Shown here: positions 9,143 through 17,041 of the stretch, in pieces | Position numbering within the stretch: the stretch's first letter is position 1 | Layout of the letters: every line of letters starts with the position of its first letter | NCBI RefSeq assembly: GCF_042679085.1 | Contig: NZ_JBHTLQ010000013.1 | Coordinates: 27,279 to 91,278, forward strand | Length of the DNA: 64,000 bases | Source: Phenylobacterium conjunctum | Lineage (GTDB): Bacteria; Pseudomonadota; Alphaproteobacteria; Caulobacterales; Caulobacteraceae | Direction: 5' to 3' | Position numbers and translations under genes: made by a program | Notes under the pieces: model-generated | What the model was told of the DNA's origin: nothing | Database searches by the model: none | Seen by the model: only the letters and a program-made list of their open reading frames with translations

Positions 9143-9441
9143 TGGCTAACCCCACCGCCCGCCACTACGACGCGATCCTGTCGCCGGTGATCACGGAAAA
9201 GGCCACCCTGCTCTCGGAGCAGAACAAGGTCGTGTTCCGCGTCGCCCACGATGCGACCAAGGACGAAATCGCCGCCGCTGTCGAAGCGCTGTTCAAGGTC
9301 TCGGTCACCAAGGTCAACACCCTGGTGGTCAAGGGCAAGACCAAGCGCTTCCGCGGCCGCCCGGGCCGTCGCTCGGACGTCAAGAAAGCCGTCGTGACCC
9401 TGGCCGAAGGCCAGTCGATCGACATCACCACGGGGCTCTGA
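9142..9441 (+). CDS. rplW: 50S ribosomal protein L23 (uL23)
   Basis: 99 residues; L23 sits at the tunnel exit and is the docking point for trigger factor and SRP. The basic segment TKRFRGRPGRRSDVKKA is typical. The ATG at 9142 overlaps the rplD stop by one base (TGATG) and is preceded by AAGGAGG at 9128-9134; an in-frame GTG at 9139 is less likely. It lies 4 bp before rplB. Confidence 0.96.
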   Translation: MANPTARHYDAILSPVITEKATLLSEQNKVVFRVAHDATKDEIAAAVEALFKVSVTKVNTLVVKGKTKRFRGRPGRRSDVKKAVVTLAEGQSIDITTGL

Positions 9442-9445
9442 ACCG

Positions 9446-10282
9446 ATGGCTCTGAAGCAATACAAGCCGACTTCGCCGTCCCGTCGCGGGCTGGTGCTGG
9501 TCGACCGGTCCGAGCTCCACAAGGGCCGTCCGGAAAAGTCGCTGGTCGAAGGTCTGACCAAGAGCGGCGGTCGTGGCGGCGGTGGCCGTATCGCGGTCCG
9601 CTTCCGGGGCGGCGGCGCGAAGCGTCTGTACCGCATCGTCGACTTCAAGCGTCGCAAGTGGGACGTGCCGGCGACCGTCGAGCGTCTCGAGTATGACCCG
9701 AACCGCACCGCGTTCATCGCGCTGATCAAGTACGCCGACGGCGAGCTGGCCTATATCCTGGCCCCGCAACGCCTGAAGGCCGGTGATACCGTCATCGCCT
9801 CCGAAAAGGCCGACGTGAAGCCGGGCAACGCCATGCCGCTGCGTGGCATGCCGATCGGTACGATCATCCACAACGTCGAGCTGAAGCCCCTGAAGGGCGG
9901 TCAGATCGCCCGTTCGGCCGGCGCCTACGCCCAGCTGGTCGGCCGTGACGCCGGCTACGCCCAGATCCGCCTGAACTCGGGCGAACTGCGCATGGTGCAG
10001 GACAGCTGCATGGCCACGGTCGGCGCTGTGTCGAACCAGGACCACATGAACGAGTCGCTGGCCAAGGCCGGTCGCGCCCGCCACAAGGGCCGCCGTCCGC
10101 ACGTCCGCGGTGTCGCCATGAACCCGATCGATCACCCGCACGGCGGTGGTGAAGGCCGCACCTCGGGCGGCCGGAATCCGGTCACCCCGTGGGGCAAGCC
10201 GACGAAGGGTCGCAAGACCCGCACTAACAAGGCGACGGATAAGTTCATCATCCGCTCGCGTCACGCTCGGAAGGCTCGCTAA
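9446..10282 (+). CDS. rplB: 50S ribosomal protein L2 (uL2)
   Basis: 278 residues, full length. The strongly conserved C-terminal segment MNPIDHPHGGGEGRTSGG is intact and includes the histidine associated with peptidyl transferase activity. L2 binds 23S rRNA domain IV and bridges the subunits. It lies 3 bp from rpsS. Confidence 0.98.
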   Translation: MALKQYKPTSPSRRGLVLVDRSELHKGRPEKSLVEGLTKSGGRGGGGRIAVRFRGGGAKRLYRIVDFKRRKWDVPATVERLEYDPNRTAFIALIKYADGELAYILAPQRLKAGDTVIASEKADVKPGNAMPLRGMPIGTIIHNVELKPLKGGQIARSAGAYAQLVGRDAGYAQIRLNSGELRMVQDSCMATVGAVSNQDHMNESLAKAGRARHKGRRPHVRGVAMNPIDHPHGGGEGRTSGGRNPVTPWGKPTKGRKTRTNKATDKFIIRSRHARKAR

Positions 10283-10285
10283 GCT

Positions 10286-10564
10286 ATGACCCGTTCCGTC
10301 TGGAAAGGTCCGTTCGTCGACGGATACCTCCTCAAGAAGGCCGAGACTGCTCAGTCTTCCGGCCGCAAGGACGTGATCAAGACCTGGTCGCGCCGCTCCA
10401 CCATCATGCCGCAATTTGTCGGCCTGACCTTCGGCGTCCATAACGGCCAAAAGCACGTTCCCGTGCTCGTGTCCGAAGACATGGTCGGCATGAAGTTCGG
10501 CGAATTCGCTCCGACCCGGTACTTCCCGGGTCACGCGGCCGACAAGAAGGCCAAGAGGAAGTAG
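10286..10564 (+). CDS. rpsS: 30S ribosomal protein S19 (uS19)
   Basis: 92 residues with the standard N-terminus MTRSVWKGPFVDGYLLKK and the motif GEFAPTR near the C-terminus. S19 pairs with S13 in the 30S head near the A-site tRNA. It is tightly packed between rplB and rplV (1-bp gap). Confidence 0.97.
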   Translation: MTRSVWKGPFVDGYLLKKAETAQSSGRKDVIKTWSRRSTIMPQFVGLTFGVHNGQKHVPVLVSEDMVGMKFGEFAPTRYFPGHAADKKAKRK

Positions 10565-10565
10565 C

Positions 10566-10946
10566 ATGGCCAAGCAAGCTAAAGCCCGTCGCCTGAGCGG
10601 CGTGGAAGCGATGGCCAAGGTGACCTCGCTCCGCATCAGCCCGCGCAAGCTCAACCTGGTGGCCCAGTCGATCCGCGGCCTCAAGGTTCAGCGCGCGCTG
10701 AACGAGCTGGAGTTCAGCCACAAGCGCATCGCCCGCGATGTGCGTAAGGCGCTCTACTCGGCCATCTCGAACGCCGAAAACAACCACAACCTCGACATCG
10801 ACTCCCTGGTCGTGTCCGAGGCCTTTGTGGGCAAGAACCTGGTGATGAAGCGTTTCTCGGCCCGCGCCCGCGGCCGCGCCTCGCGCATCGAAAAGCCGTT
10901 TAGCGAACTCACCATCGTGGTTCGCGAGCTGGGTGAGGCCGCCTGA
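10566..10946 (+). CDS. rplV: 50S ribosomal protein L22 (uL22)
   Basis: 126 residues. The long beta-hairpin segment with RFSARARGRASRIEKPFSEL reaches into the exit tunnel. Reads MAKQAKARRLSGVEAMAKV at the start. The TGA overlaps the rpsC ATG (TGATG), pointing to coupled translation. Confidence 0.97.
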   Translation: MAKQAKARRLSGVEAMAKVTSLRISPRKLNLVAQSIRGLKVQRALNELEFSHKRIARDVRKALYSAISNAENNHNLDIDSLVVSEAFVGKNLVMKRFSARARGRASRIEKPFSELTIVVRELGEAA

Positions 10947-11704
10947 TGGGTCAGAAAGTCAATCCGATCGGTCTGCGCCTCGGCGTCAACCGCACCTGGG
11001 ACAGCCGTTGGTTCGCCGACGGCAACGAGTACGGCAAGCTGCTGCACGAAGACATCAAGGTCCGCCGGGAGCTGAAGAAGCGCCTGGGTCAGGCCGGTGT
11101 GTCGCGCATCATCATCGAGCGTCCGCACAAGAAGTGCCGCATCACCATCTATGCCGCGCGCCCTGGCGTGATCATCGGCAAGAAGGGCGCGGACATTGAC
11201 AAGCTGCGCAAGGAACTCGGCGCCCTGACGGACGGCGAGATCCACCTGAACATCGTCGAAGTGCGCAAGCCCGAGACCGACGCCCAGCTGGTGGCCGAGA
11301 ACATCGCCCAGCAGCTCGAGCGCCGCGTGGCTTTCCGTCGTGCGATGAAGCGTTCGATGCAGTCCGCCATGCGCCTCGGCGCCAAGGGCGTCCGCATCAA
11401 CGTCTCGGGCCGTCTCGGCGGCGCTGAAATCGCCCGCATGGAGTGGTATCGCGAAGGCCGCGTGCCGCTGCACACCCTGCGCGCCGACATCGACTACGGC
11501 TTCGCGGAAGCGAAGACCACCTACGGCATCATCGGCGTGAAGACCTGGATCTTCAAGGGCGAGGTGCTGGAGCACGATCCGATGGCTCAGGACAAGCGCC
11601 TGGCCACCGAGTCCGGTCCGGCCGGCGAGGGTGGTGGCCGCGAACGGGGCGATCGTCCCGACCGTGGTCCGCGCCGCGATCGTCGCGAACAAGCCGGCGC
11701 GTGA
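10946..11704 (+). CDS. rpsC: 30S ribosomal protein S3 (uS3)
   Basis: 252 residues. An N-terminal KH domain carries VIIGKKGADIDKLRKEL, and the C-terminal domain ends before a charged Arg/Asp/Gly-rich tail (ERGDRPDRGPRRDRREQ) of the kind seen in alphaproteobacterial S3. S3 lines the mRNA entry channel and contributes to its helicase activity. Its start overlaps rplV by one base and it lies 9 bp before rplP. Confidence 0.97.
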   Translation: MGQKVNPIGLRLGVNRTWDSRWFADGNEYGKLLHEDIKVRRELKKRLGQAGVSRIIIERPHKKCRITIYAARPGVIIGKKGADIDKLRKELGALTDGEIHLNIVEVRKPETDAQLVAENIAQQLERRVAFRRAMKRSMQSAMRLGAKGVRINVSGRLGGAEIARMEWYREGRVPLHTLRADIDYGFAEAKTTYGIIGVKTWIFKGEVLEHDPMAQDKRLATESGPAGEGGGRERGDRPDRGPRRDRREQAGA

Positions 11705-11713
11705 GGTTGAGCC

Positions 11714-12142
11714 ATGCTTTCGCCTAAGAAAACCAAGTACCGCAAGCAGTTCAAGGGCAAGATCCACGGGGTCGCCAAGGGCGGCTTCACCCTCAACTTC
11801 GGGTCCTACGGCCTGAAGTCGGTGGAACCGGAACGGATCACAGCGCGCCAGATCGAAGCCGCTCGTCGGGCCATCACCCGTCAGATGAAGCGTCAAGGTC
11901 GCGTGTGGATCCGGATCTTCCCGGACGTTCCCGTCACCGACAAGCCCGCCGAAGTCCGGATGGGTAAGGGTAAGGGGTCCGTCGAGTACTGGGCCGCCCG
12001 GGTTCACCCCGGCCGGATCATGTTCGAAATCGACGGCGTGCCGGACGATGTGGCCCGTGAAGCCCTGCGCCTCGGCGCGGCCAAGCTTCCGGTGAAGACC
12101 CGCATCGTCACCCGCATCGACGCCGCCGTGGAGCACGCGTGA
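11714..12142 (+). CDS. rplP: 50S ribosomal protein L16 (uL16)
   Basis: 142 residues: MLSPKKTKYRKQFKGKIHG at the start and the conserved RMGKGKGSVEYWAARV near residue 80. L16 shapes the A-site tRNA pocket of the 50S. The stop overlaps the rpmC ATG by one base. Confidence 0.97.
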   Translation: MLSPKKTKYRKQFKGKIHGVAKGGFTLNFGSYGLKSVEPERITARQIEAARRAITRQMKRQGRVWIRIFPDVPVTDKPAEVRMGKGKGSVEYWAARVHPGRIMFEIDGVPDDVAREALRLGAAKLPVKTRIVTRIDAAVEHA

Positions 12143-12336
12143 TGAAGATTGACGAAATCCGGGGCATGACGCCCGACCAGCTCGCCGAAACCCTGCTGAA
12201 CCTGAAGAAGGAGCAGTTCAACCTGCGCTTCCAGGCGGCGACGGGCCAGGTCGAGAAGACCCATCGTGCGAGCGAAGTTCGTAAAGACATCGCCCGCATA
12301 AAGACCGTCCTGCGCGCCAAGCAGGCCGCGGCCTAA
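12142..12336 (+). CDS. rpmC: 50S ribosomal protein L29 (uL29)
   Basis: 64 residues, two helices: MKIDEIRGMTPDQLAETLLN followed by KKEQFNLRFQAATGQVEKT. L29 lies beside L23 at the exit tunnel. The ATG at 12142 overlaps the rplP stop; the GTG three bases upstream is in frame but less likely. Confidence 0.96.
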   Translation: MKIDEIRGMTPDQLAETLLNLKKEQFNLRFQAATGQVEKTHRASEVRKDIARIKTVLRAKQAAA

Positions 12337-12348
12337 GGAGAGGGACGA

Positions 12349-12600
12349 ATGCCGAAACGAATTCTCGAAGGCGTGGTCGTCTCCGATAAGGGCGACAAGA
12401 CCATCGTCGTGAAGGTCGAACGGACCTTCCTGCACCCGGTGCTGAAGAAGACCGTCCGTCGGTCGAAGAAGTACCACGCGCACGACGAAGCCAACGTCTA
12501 CAAGACCGGCGAAATCGCTCGCATCATCGAGTGCGCGCCGAAGTCGAAAACCAAGACCTGGGAAGCTCTGCCGAAGGCGGACGCTGGCCAGGGCGCGTAA
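12349..12600 (+). CDS. rpsQ: 30S ribosomal protein S17 (uS17)
   Basis: 83 residues of OB-fold: MPKRILEGVVVSDKGDKTIVVKVERTF, then HPVLKKTVRRSKKYHAHDE. Early-binding protein of the 30S body. A GGAGAGGGACG ribosome site precedes the ATG. It is the last gene of the classical S10 operon; rplN follows after 14 bp with no terminator. Confidence 0.97.
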   Translation: MPKRILEGVVVSDKGDKTIVVKVERTFLHPVLKKTVRRSKKYHAHDEANVYKTGEIARIIECAPKSKTKTWEALPKADAGQGA

Positions 12601-12614
12601 GGAAGGTCTGATCC

Positions 12615-12983
12615 ATGATTCAGATGCAGACTAACCTCGAGGTCGCCGACAACTCTGGCGCCCGTCGTGTGATGTGCATCAAGGTGCTCGGCGGCGCTGG
12701 CCGTCGTTACGCCAGCGTGGGCGACAAGATTGTCGTCTCCGTGAAGGAAGCCATTCCGCGCGGCCGCGTGAAGAAGGGTGACGTGCTGCAGGCGATCGTC
12801 GTGCGCACCAGCCAGGGCATCAAGCGCAAGGATGGCTCGGTCATCCGCTTCGACAAGAACGCCGCCGTCATCGTCAACAAGCAATCCGAGCCGATCGGCA
12901 CGCGGATCTTTGGCCCGGTTCCCCGCGAACTGCGCGCCAAGAACCACATGAAGATCATTTCGCTCGCCCCCGAGGTGCTGTGA
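12615..12983 (+). CDS. rplN: 50S ribosomal protein L14 (uL14)
   Basis: 122 residues, full length: MIQMQTNLEVADNSGARRVMCIKVLGG is the family signature. L14 contacts 16S rRNA in bridge B5 and is the target of the silencing factor RsfS. First gene of the spc segment; its TGA overlaps the rplX ATG. Confidence 0.97.
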   Translation: MIQMQTNLEVADNSGARRVMCIKVLGGAGRRYASVGDKIVVSVKEAIPRGRVKKGDVLQAIVVRTSQGIKRKDGSVIRFDKNAAVIVNKQSEPIGTRIFGPVPRELRAKNHMKIISLAPEVL

Positions 12984-13297
12984 TGGCCGCGAAGATCAAG
13001 AAGGGGGACCGCGTTGTGGTCCTCACCGGCAAGGACAAGGGCCGTCAAGGCAACGTCCTGAAGGTGCTGCCGAAGGAAGACCGCGTCGTGGTCGAGGGCC
13101 TGAACATGGTTCAGCGCCACACCCGCCCGACCCAGTCCGACCCGCAAGGCGGCATCAAGAACAAGGAAGCGGCGCTGCACATTTCGAACGTGGCGATCGT
13201 GGACTCCAAGGGGAAGCCGACCCGCGTCGGGTTCCGCGTCGATGGTGACAAGAAGGTGCGTGTCGCCAAGACGACCGGCGAGGTGATCAATGGCTGA
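12983..13297 (+). CDS. rplX: 50S ribosomal protein L24 (uL24)
   Basis: 104 residues with an N-terminal KOW motif (KIKKGDRVVVLTGKDKGRQGNV). L24 is one of the two initiators of 50S assembly. The ATG at 12983 is chosen over an in-frame GTG at 12980. The last 8 bases overlap the start of rplE. Confidence 0.96.
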   Translation: MAAKIKKGDRVVVLTGKDKGRQGNVLKVLPKEDRVVVEGLNMVQRHTRPTQSDPQGGIKNKEAALHISNVAIVDSKGKPTRVGFRVDGDKKVRVAKTTGEVING

Positions 13298-13850
13298 GCA
13301 AGCTTACGAGCCGCGGCTGAAGACCGAATATCGCCAGCGCATCCGCGCGGCGATGAAGGAACAGTTCGCGTACACGAACGAAATGCAGATCCCCAAGCTG
13401 GACAAGATCGTCCTGAACATGGGGATCGGTGAAGCGGTCAACGATTCCAAGAAGGTCCAGGCGGCCATCGCGGATCTGACGGCCATCGCCGGCCAGAAGC
13501 CGGTCGCCACCCGCGCCCGCAATTCCATCGCCGGCTTCAAGCTGCGCGAAGGCATGGTGATCGGCGCGAAGGTGACCCTTCGCAAGGACCGCATGTACGA
13601 ATTCCTGGACCGTCTGATCACCATCGCTCTGCCGCGGGTGAAGGACTTCCGGGGCCTGAAGCCCACCTCGTTCGACGGCCGTGGCAACTACGCCATGGGT
13701 CTCAAGGAACACATCGTGTTCCCCGAGATCAACTACGACCAGATCGATCAGATGTGGGGCATGGACATCATCGTCGCCACGACTGCGAAGACCGATGACG
13801 AAGCGCGTGCGCTTCTCAAGGAATTCCAGTTCCCGTTCGTTCAAGCTTAA
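13290..13850 (+). CDS. rplE: 50S ribosomal protein L5 (uL5)
   Basis: 186 residues; 5S rRNA-binding protein of the central protuberance. Conserved pieces: PKLDKIVLNMGIGEAVNDSK, PVATRARNSIAGFKLREG, and MGLKEHIVFPEI. Starts inside the end of rplX (8-bp overlap), so translation is coupled. Confidence 0.97.
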   Translation: MAEQAYEPRLKTEYRQRIRAAMKEQFAYTNEMQIPKLDKIVLNMGIGEAVNDSKKVQAAIADLTAIAGQKPVATRARNSIAGFKLREGMVIGAKVTLRKDRMYEFLDRLITIALPRVKDFRGLKPTSFDGRGNYAMGLKEHIVFPEINYDQIDQMWGMDIIVATTAKTDDEARALLKEFQFPFVQA

Positions 13851-13870
13851 GCGGCGGGAAGGAAAGCAAA

Positions 13871-14176
13871 ATGGCCAAGAAAAGCGCCGTCAACCGCAAC
13901 GAGATGGTCAAGGCCCTCGTCAAGCAATACGCCTCGAAGCGCGATGCGCTGAAGGCGATCGCCAATGACCAGAGCCTGCCGCTCGAGGAACGCTTCGAAG
14001 CCCGCCTGAAGCTCGCCGAGCTGCCGCGGAATTCGTCCAAGACCCGCATCCGTAACCGATGCGAAGTCACGGGGCGTCCGCGCGCCTATTATCGGAAGCT
14101 GAAGATGAGCCGGATCTCTCTGCGCGAACTGGGTTCGCACGGTCAGATCCCCGGCCTGGTCAAGTCGAGCTGGTAG
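13871..14176 (+). CDS. rpsN: 30S ribosomal protein S14 (uS14)
   Basis: 101 residues, the long form without a zinc ribbon: only one cysteine (CEVTGRPRAYYRKLKMSRI). The C-terminus GLVKSSW is typical. S14 belongs to the 30S head next to S3 and S10. GGCGGGAAGGAAAG precedes the ATG. Confidence 0.97.
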   Translation: MAKKSAVNRNEMVKALVKQYASKRDALKAIANDQSLPLEERFEARLKLAELPRNSSKTRIRNRCEVTGRPRAYYRKLKMSRISLRELGSHGQIPGLVKSSW

Positions 14177-14185
14177 GAGGGGCCC

Positions 14186-14581
14186 ATGGTGAACGACCCC
14201 GTTGGCGATATGATCGCCCGCATCAAGAACGCCGCCACCCGCGGCCGTTCTAAGGTTTCGACCCCCGCTTCGAAGATGCGCGCGCGCGTCCTCGATGTGC
14301 TGGCCGAGGAAGGCTACATCCGCGGCTATGCCCTGGTGCAGAAGCCGGGCGCCTTCCCCGAGTTCGAGATCGAGCTGAAGTACTTTGACGGCCAGCCCGT
14401 CATCGTTGAGATCAGCCGCGTCTCCAAGCCGGGCCGTCGCGTCTATTCGTCGATCAAGGACCTGAAGCCGGTGAAGAACGGCCTGGGGATCTCGATCCTG
14501 TCGACGCCCAAGGGCGTTATGTCGGACGCCGCCGCTCGCGAAGCGAACGTCGGCGGCGAAGTTCTCTGCCGGGTCTACTAA
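14186..14581 (+). CDS. rpsH: 30S ribosomal protein S8 (uS8)
   Basis: 131 residues: NDPVGDMIARIKNAATRGRS at the N-terminus and the C-terminal motif ISILSTPKGVMSD ... GGEVLCRVY. S8 binds the central domain of 16S rRNA and in E. coli represses the spc operon. Preceded by GGAGGGG; 1 bp from rplF. Confidence 0.97.
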   Translation: MVNDPVGDMIARIKNAATRGRSKVSTPASKMRARVLDVLAEEGYIRGYALVQKPGAFPEFEIELKYFDGQPVIVEISRVSKPGRRVYSSIKDLKPVKNGLGISILSTPKGVMSDAAAREANVGGEVLCRVY

Positions 14582-14582
14582 G

Positions 14583-15116
14583 ATGTCGCGGATCGGAAAA
14601 AAGGCGGTCGCCGTCCCCACTGGGGTGACGGTCACCATCTCCGGCCAGACGGTGTCGGTAAAGGGGCCCAAGGGCCAGCTTTCCTGGACCGTGGCCGAAG
14701 AGATCGAGGTCAAGCAGGAGGGCGCTGAGCTCGTCCTGTCCAAGCGGGTCGACAGCACGCGCGCCCAGGCCATGTGGGGCCTGTCGCGTACGCTGGTGAA
14801 CAACATGGTCGTGGGCGTGACCCAGGGCTATGAAGAGACCCTCGAACTGGTCGGCGTGGGTTACCGCGCTGCGATGAAGGGCTCTGCGCTCTCCATGCAG
14901 CTTGGTTTCAGCCACGAAGTCGATGTCCCTCCGCCGGAGGGGATCAGCTTCGCGGTGCCGAAGCAGACCGAAATCAAGATCAGCGGCATCGACAAGCAGG
15001 CCGTCGGCGAAATCGCCGCCCGCATCCGTCGTATCCGTCCGCCGGAACCCTATAAGGGCAAGGGCGTGCGTTACGCGGGCGAAAAGGTCCGCCGCAAGGA
15101 AGGCAAGAAGAAGTAA
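14583..15116 (+). CDS. rplF: 50S ribosomal protein L6 (uL6)
   Basis: 177 residues with two similar alpha/beta domains. The second ends in the signature PPEPYKGKGVRYAGEKVRRKEGKKK. L6 lies near the sarcin-ricin loop. 3 bp before rplR. Confidence 0.97.
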   Translation: MSRIGKKAVAVPTGVTVTISGQTVSVKGPKGQLSWTVAEEIEVKQEGAELVLSKRVDSTRAQAMWGLSRTLVNNMVVGVTQGYEETLELVGVGYRAAMKGSALSMQLGFSHEVDVPPPEGISFAVPKQTEIKISGIDKQAVGEIAARIRRIRPPEPYKGKGVRYAGEKVRRKEGKKK

Positions 15117-15119
15117 GCC

Positions 15120-15473
15120 ATGGCTCTTTCTCCTCGTCAGACGGCCAAGCGCCGCGCCGAGCGCACTCGGATCCGCCTTCGCAAGCTGGCCAATGGCCGC
15201 CCGCGTCTGTCGGTCTTCCGTTCGGACAAGAACATCTACGCCCAAGTCATTGATGACGCGAACGGCGTGACCCTGGCTGCGGCCTCGTCCCTCGAGGGCG
15301 ACAAGCAGAAGGGTTCGGACAAGGAAGCCGCCGCTCGCGTCGGCGCTCTTGTCGCCCAGCGCGCCATCGAAAAGGGCGTCAAGGACGTCGTCTTCGATCG
15401 TGGCGGTTACATCTATCACGGCCGGGTCAAGGCCCTGGCTGACGCCGCGCGCGAAGCCGGCCTGAACTTCTAG
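15120..15473 (+). CDS. rplR: 50S ribosomal protein L18 (uL18)
   Basis: 117 residues: a basic N-terminus (SPRQTAKRRAERTRIRLRKL) that binds 5S rRNA, then RLSVFRSDKNIYAQVID and the closing DRGGYIYHGRVKALADAAREAGL. It delivers 5S rRNA to the central protuberance with L5. Confidence 0.97.
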   Translation: MALSPRQTAKRRAERTRIRLRKLANGRPRLSVFRSDKNIYAQVIDDANGVTLAAASSLEGDKQKGSDKEAAARVGALVAQRAIEKGVKDVVFDRGGYIYHGRVKALADAAREAGLNF

Positions 15474-15483
15474 GGGTAAGCTG

Positions 15484-16083
15484 ATGGCTCGTGGAAACGA
15501 ACAACGCGGCGAAGGCGGTCAACGCCGGGGCCGTGACCGTGGCGCCCCGCAGGAAGAGCGGGTCGACAGCGACATCGTCGAAAAGCTGGTGCACATCAAC
15601 CGCGTCGCCGCCACCGTGAAGGGTGGCCGCCGCTTCTCGTTCGCCGCCCTGATGGTGGTGGGCGACCAGAAGGGCCGCGTGGGCTTTGGTCATGGCAAGG
15701 CGCGTGAAGTGCCGGAAGCCATCCGCAAGGCGACCGAAGAAGCCAAGAAGTCGATGATCCGCGTTCCCCTGCGCGAAAGCCGCACCCTGCACCACGACGG
15801 CAACGGCCGTTGGGGCGCTGGTAAGGTGATGGTCCGCGCGGCGCCTCCCGGCACCGGCGTCATCGCCGGCGGTCCGATGCGCGCGGTGCTCGAAACCCTC
15901 GGCGTGCAGGACGTGGTCGGCAAGTCGATGGGCTCGTCGAACCCCTACAACATGGTGCGCGCGACGTTCCAGGCGCTGAAGGCTCAGTCTTCTCCCCGCC
16001 AGGTCGCCAACAAGCGCGGCAAGAAGGTCGCTGACGTGCTGGGCCGCAAGGCCGACGGCGCGACCCCGGCTGACGGAGAATAA
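15484..16083 (+). CDS. rpsE: 30S ribosomal protein S5 (uS5)
   Basis: 199 residues. The double-stranded-RNA-binding-like N domain contains VKGGRRFSFAALMVVGDQKG (the region of spectinomycin and accuracy mutations) and the C domain GTGVIAGGPMRAVLETLGV. An Arg/Gly-rich leader of about 20 residues precedes the fold. Lies 10 bp after rplR, 3 bp before rpmD. Confidence 0.97.
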   Translation: MARGNEQRGEGGQRRGRDRGAPQEERVDSDIVEKLVHINRVAATVKGGRRFSFAALMVVGDQKGRVGFGHGKAREVPEAIRKATEEAKKSMIRVPLRESRTLHHDGNGRWGAGKVMVRAAPPGTGVIAGGPMRAVLETLGVQDVVGKSMGSSNPYNMVRATFQALKAQSSPRQVANKRGKKVADVLGRKADGATPADGE

Positions 16084-16086
16084 GAG

Positions 16087-16266
16087 ATGGCCAAGGTCAC
16101 CGTTCGTCAGACGGCGAGCCCGATCCGCCGCACGAAGGACCAGCGCGCCACCCTGGCGGGCCTGGGCCTGAACAAGATCGGCCGCACGTCCGTGCTGGAG
16201 GACACCCCCTCCGTGCGCGGCATGATCGCCAAGGTCCACCACCTGGTGGAAGTGGTCGAGGGCTAA
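16087..16266 (+). CDS. rpmD: 50S ribosomal protein L30 (uL30)
   Basis: A short gene of 59 codons plus stop, reading MAKVTVRQTASPIRRTKDQ and ending VHHLVEVVEG, with the family core LAGLGLNKIGRTSVLEDTPS. L30 is a small two-helix/three-strand protein of the 50S. AAGAG precedes the ATG, 3 bp after the rpsE stop. Its position between rpsE and rplO is the standard one. Confidence 0.96.
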   Translation: MAKVTVRQTASPIRRTKDQRATLAGLGLNKIGRTSVLEDTPSVRGMIAKVHHLVEVVEG

Positions 16267-16286
16267 GCCCTAAGCTATAGACGCGC

Positions 16287-16315
16287 AGCCCGGATCCGGT
16301 TCCCGGTTCCGGGCT
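16287..16315 (+). other. Hairpin between rpmD and rplO
   Basis: AGCCCGGA (16287-16294) pairs with TCCGGGCT (16308-16315); the flanking 118-bp gap is long for this operon. There is no T-run after the stem, so it is more likely a processing or pausing site than a terminator. Confidence 0.45.
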
Positions 16316-16384
16316 TCGCTATTTGTACATCAGCCGAGTCGGGACCATCGGTTCCGGCGACAGATCTCCAAGGAGAGGCGTCAC

Positions 16385-16897
16385 ATGACCAAGCTCAACG
16401 AAATCGCTCCCCGCGAAGGCTCCACCAAGGGCCGCATGCGCGTCGGCCGTGGCCCGGGTTCGGGCAAGGGCAAGACCTCCGGCCGCGGTGTGAAGGGCCA
16501 GAAGTCCCGTACCGGCGTCGCCATCGCGGGTTTCGAAGGCGGCCAGATGCCGCTGCACATGCGCATGCCCAAGCGCGGCTTCAACAACCCCTTCGCCCTG
16601 GAGTTCGCGGAAGTGAACCTGTGGCGCCTGGAGCAGGCCATTGCGGCCGGCAAGCTCGACGCCAAGAAGGCCATCGACGCTGACGCCCTGCTGGCCGCCG
16701 GCGTGATCCGCCGCAAGAAGGACGGCGTGAAGCTGCTGGCCAAGGGCGAGCTGAAGTCGAAGATCAACATCACCGTCTACGCGGCCACCGGCGCGGCCAA
16801 GGCCGCCGTCGAGAAGGCCGGCGGCAGCGTCACCACCACCGCCCCGGTGGAAAGCGACGCGCCCAAGGGCAAGCTGCAAAAGAAGGTCAAGGCCTAA
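16385..16897 (+). CDS. rplO: 50S ribosomal protein L15 (uL15)
   Basis: 170 residues. The glycine/arginine-rich N-terminal extension (KGRMRVGRGPGSGKGKTSGRG) threads into 23S rRNA, and the C-terminal fold ends near AGGSVTT, followed by a short Lys-rich tail. Late-assembly protein of the 50S. AAGGAGAGG lies 8 bp before the ATG. A terminator-like hairpin follows. Confidence 0.97.
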   Translation: MTKLNEIAPREGSTKGRMRVGRGPGSGKGKTSGRGVKGQKSRTGVAIAGFEGGQMPLHMRMPKRGFNNPFALEFAEVNLWRLEQAIAAGKLDAKKAIDADALLAAGVIRRKKDGVKLLAKGELKSKINITVYAATGAAKAAVEKAGGSVTTTAPVESDAPKGKLQKKVKA

Positions 16898-16911
16898 GCG
16901 CCTGACTTGAG

Positions 16912-16936
16912 GGCCCCGCCTGTGGCGGGGCCTTTT
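16912..16936 (+). terminator. Intrinsic terminator-like hairpin after rplO
   Basis: GGCCCCGCC (16912-16920), loop TGT, GGCGGGGCC (16924-16932), then TTTT. A classical shape, placed between rplO and secY. It should lower transcription of secY and adk relative to the ribosomal genes, or separate them. Confidence 0.75.
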
Positions 16937-17041
16937 CGCATCCACGCCCGTCCACCTTCCTTAAAGAAGGGCGGGGCAGGGCGGATGACAGGGCGTAACG
17001 GACGCCCTATGTACGATCCGTCTTAAAGCTCGGGGACTTGC

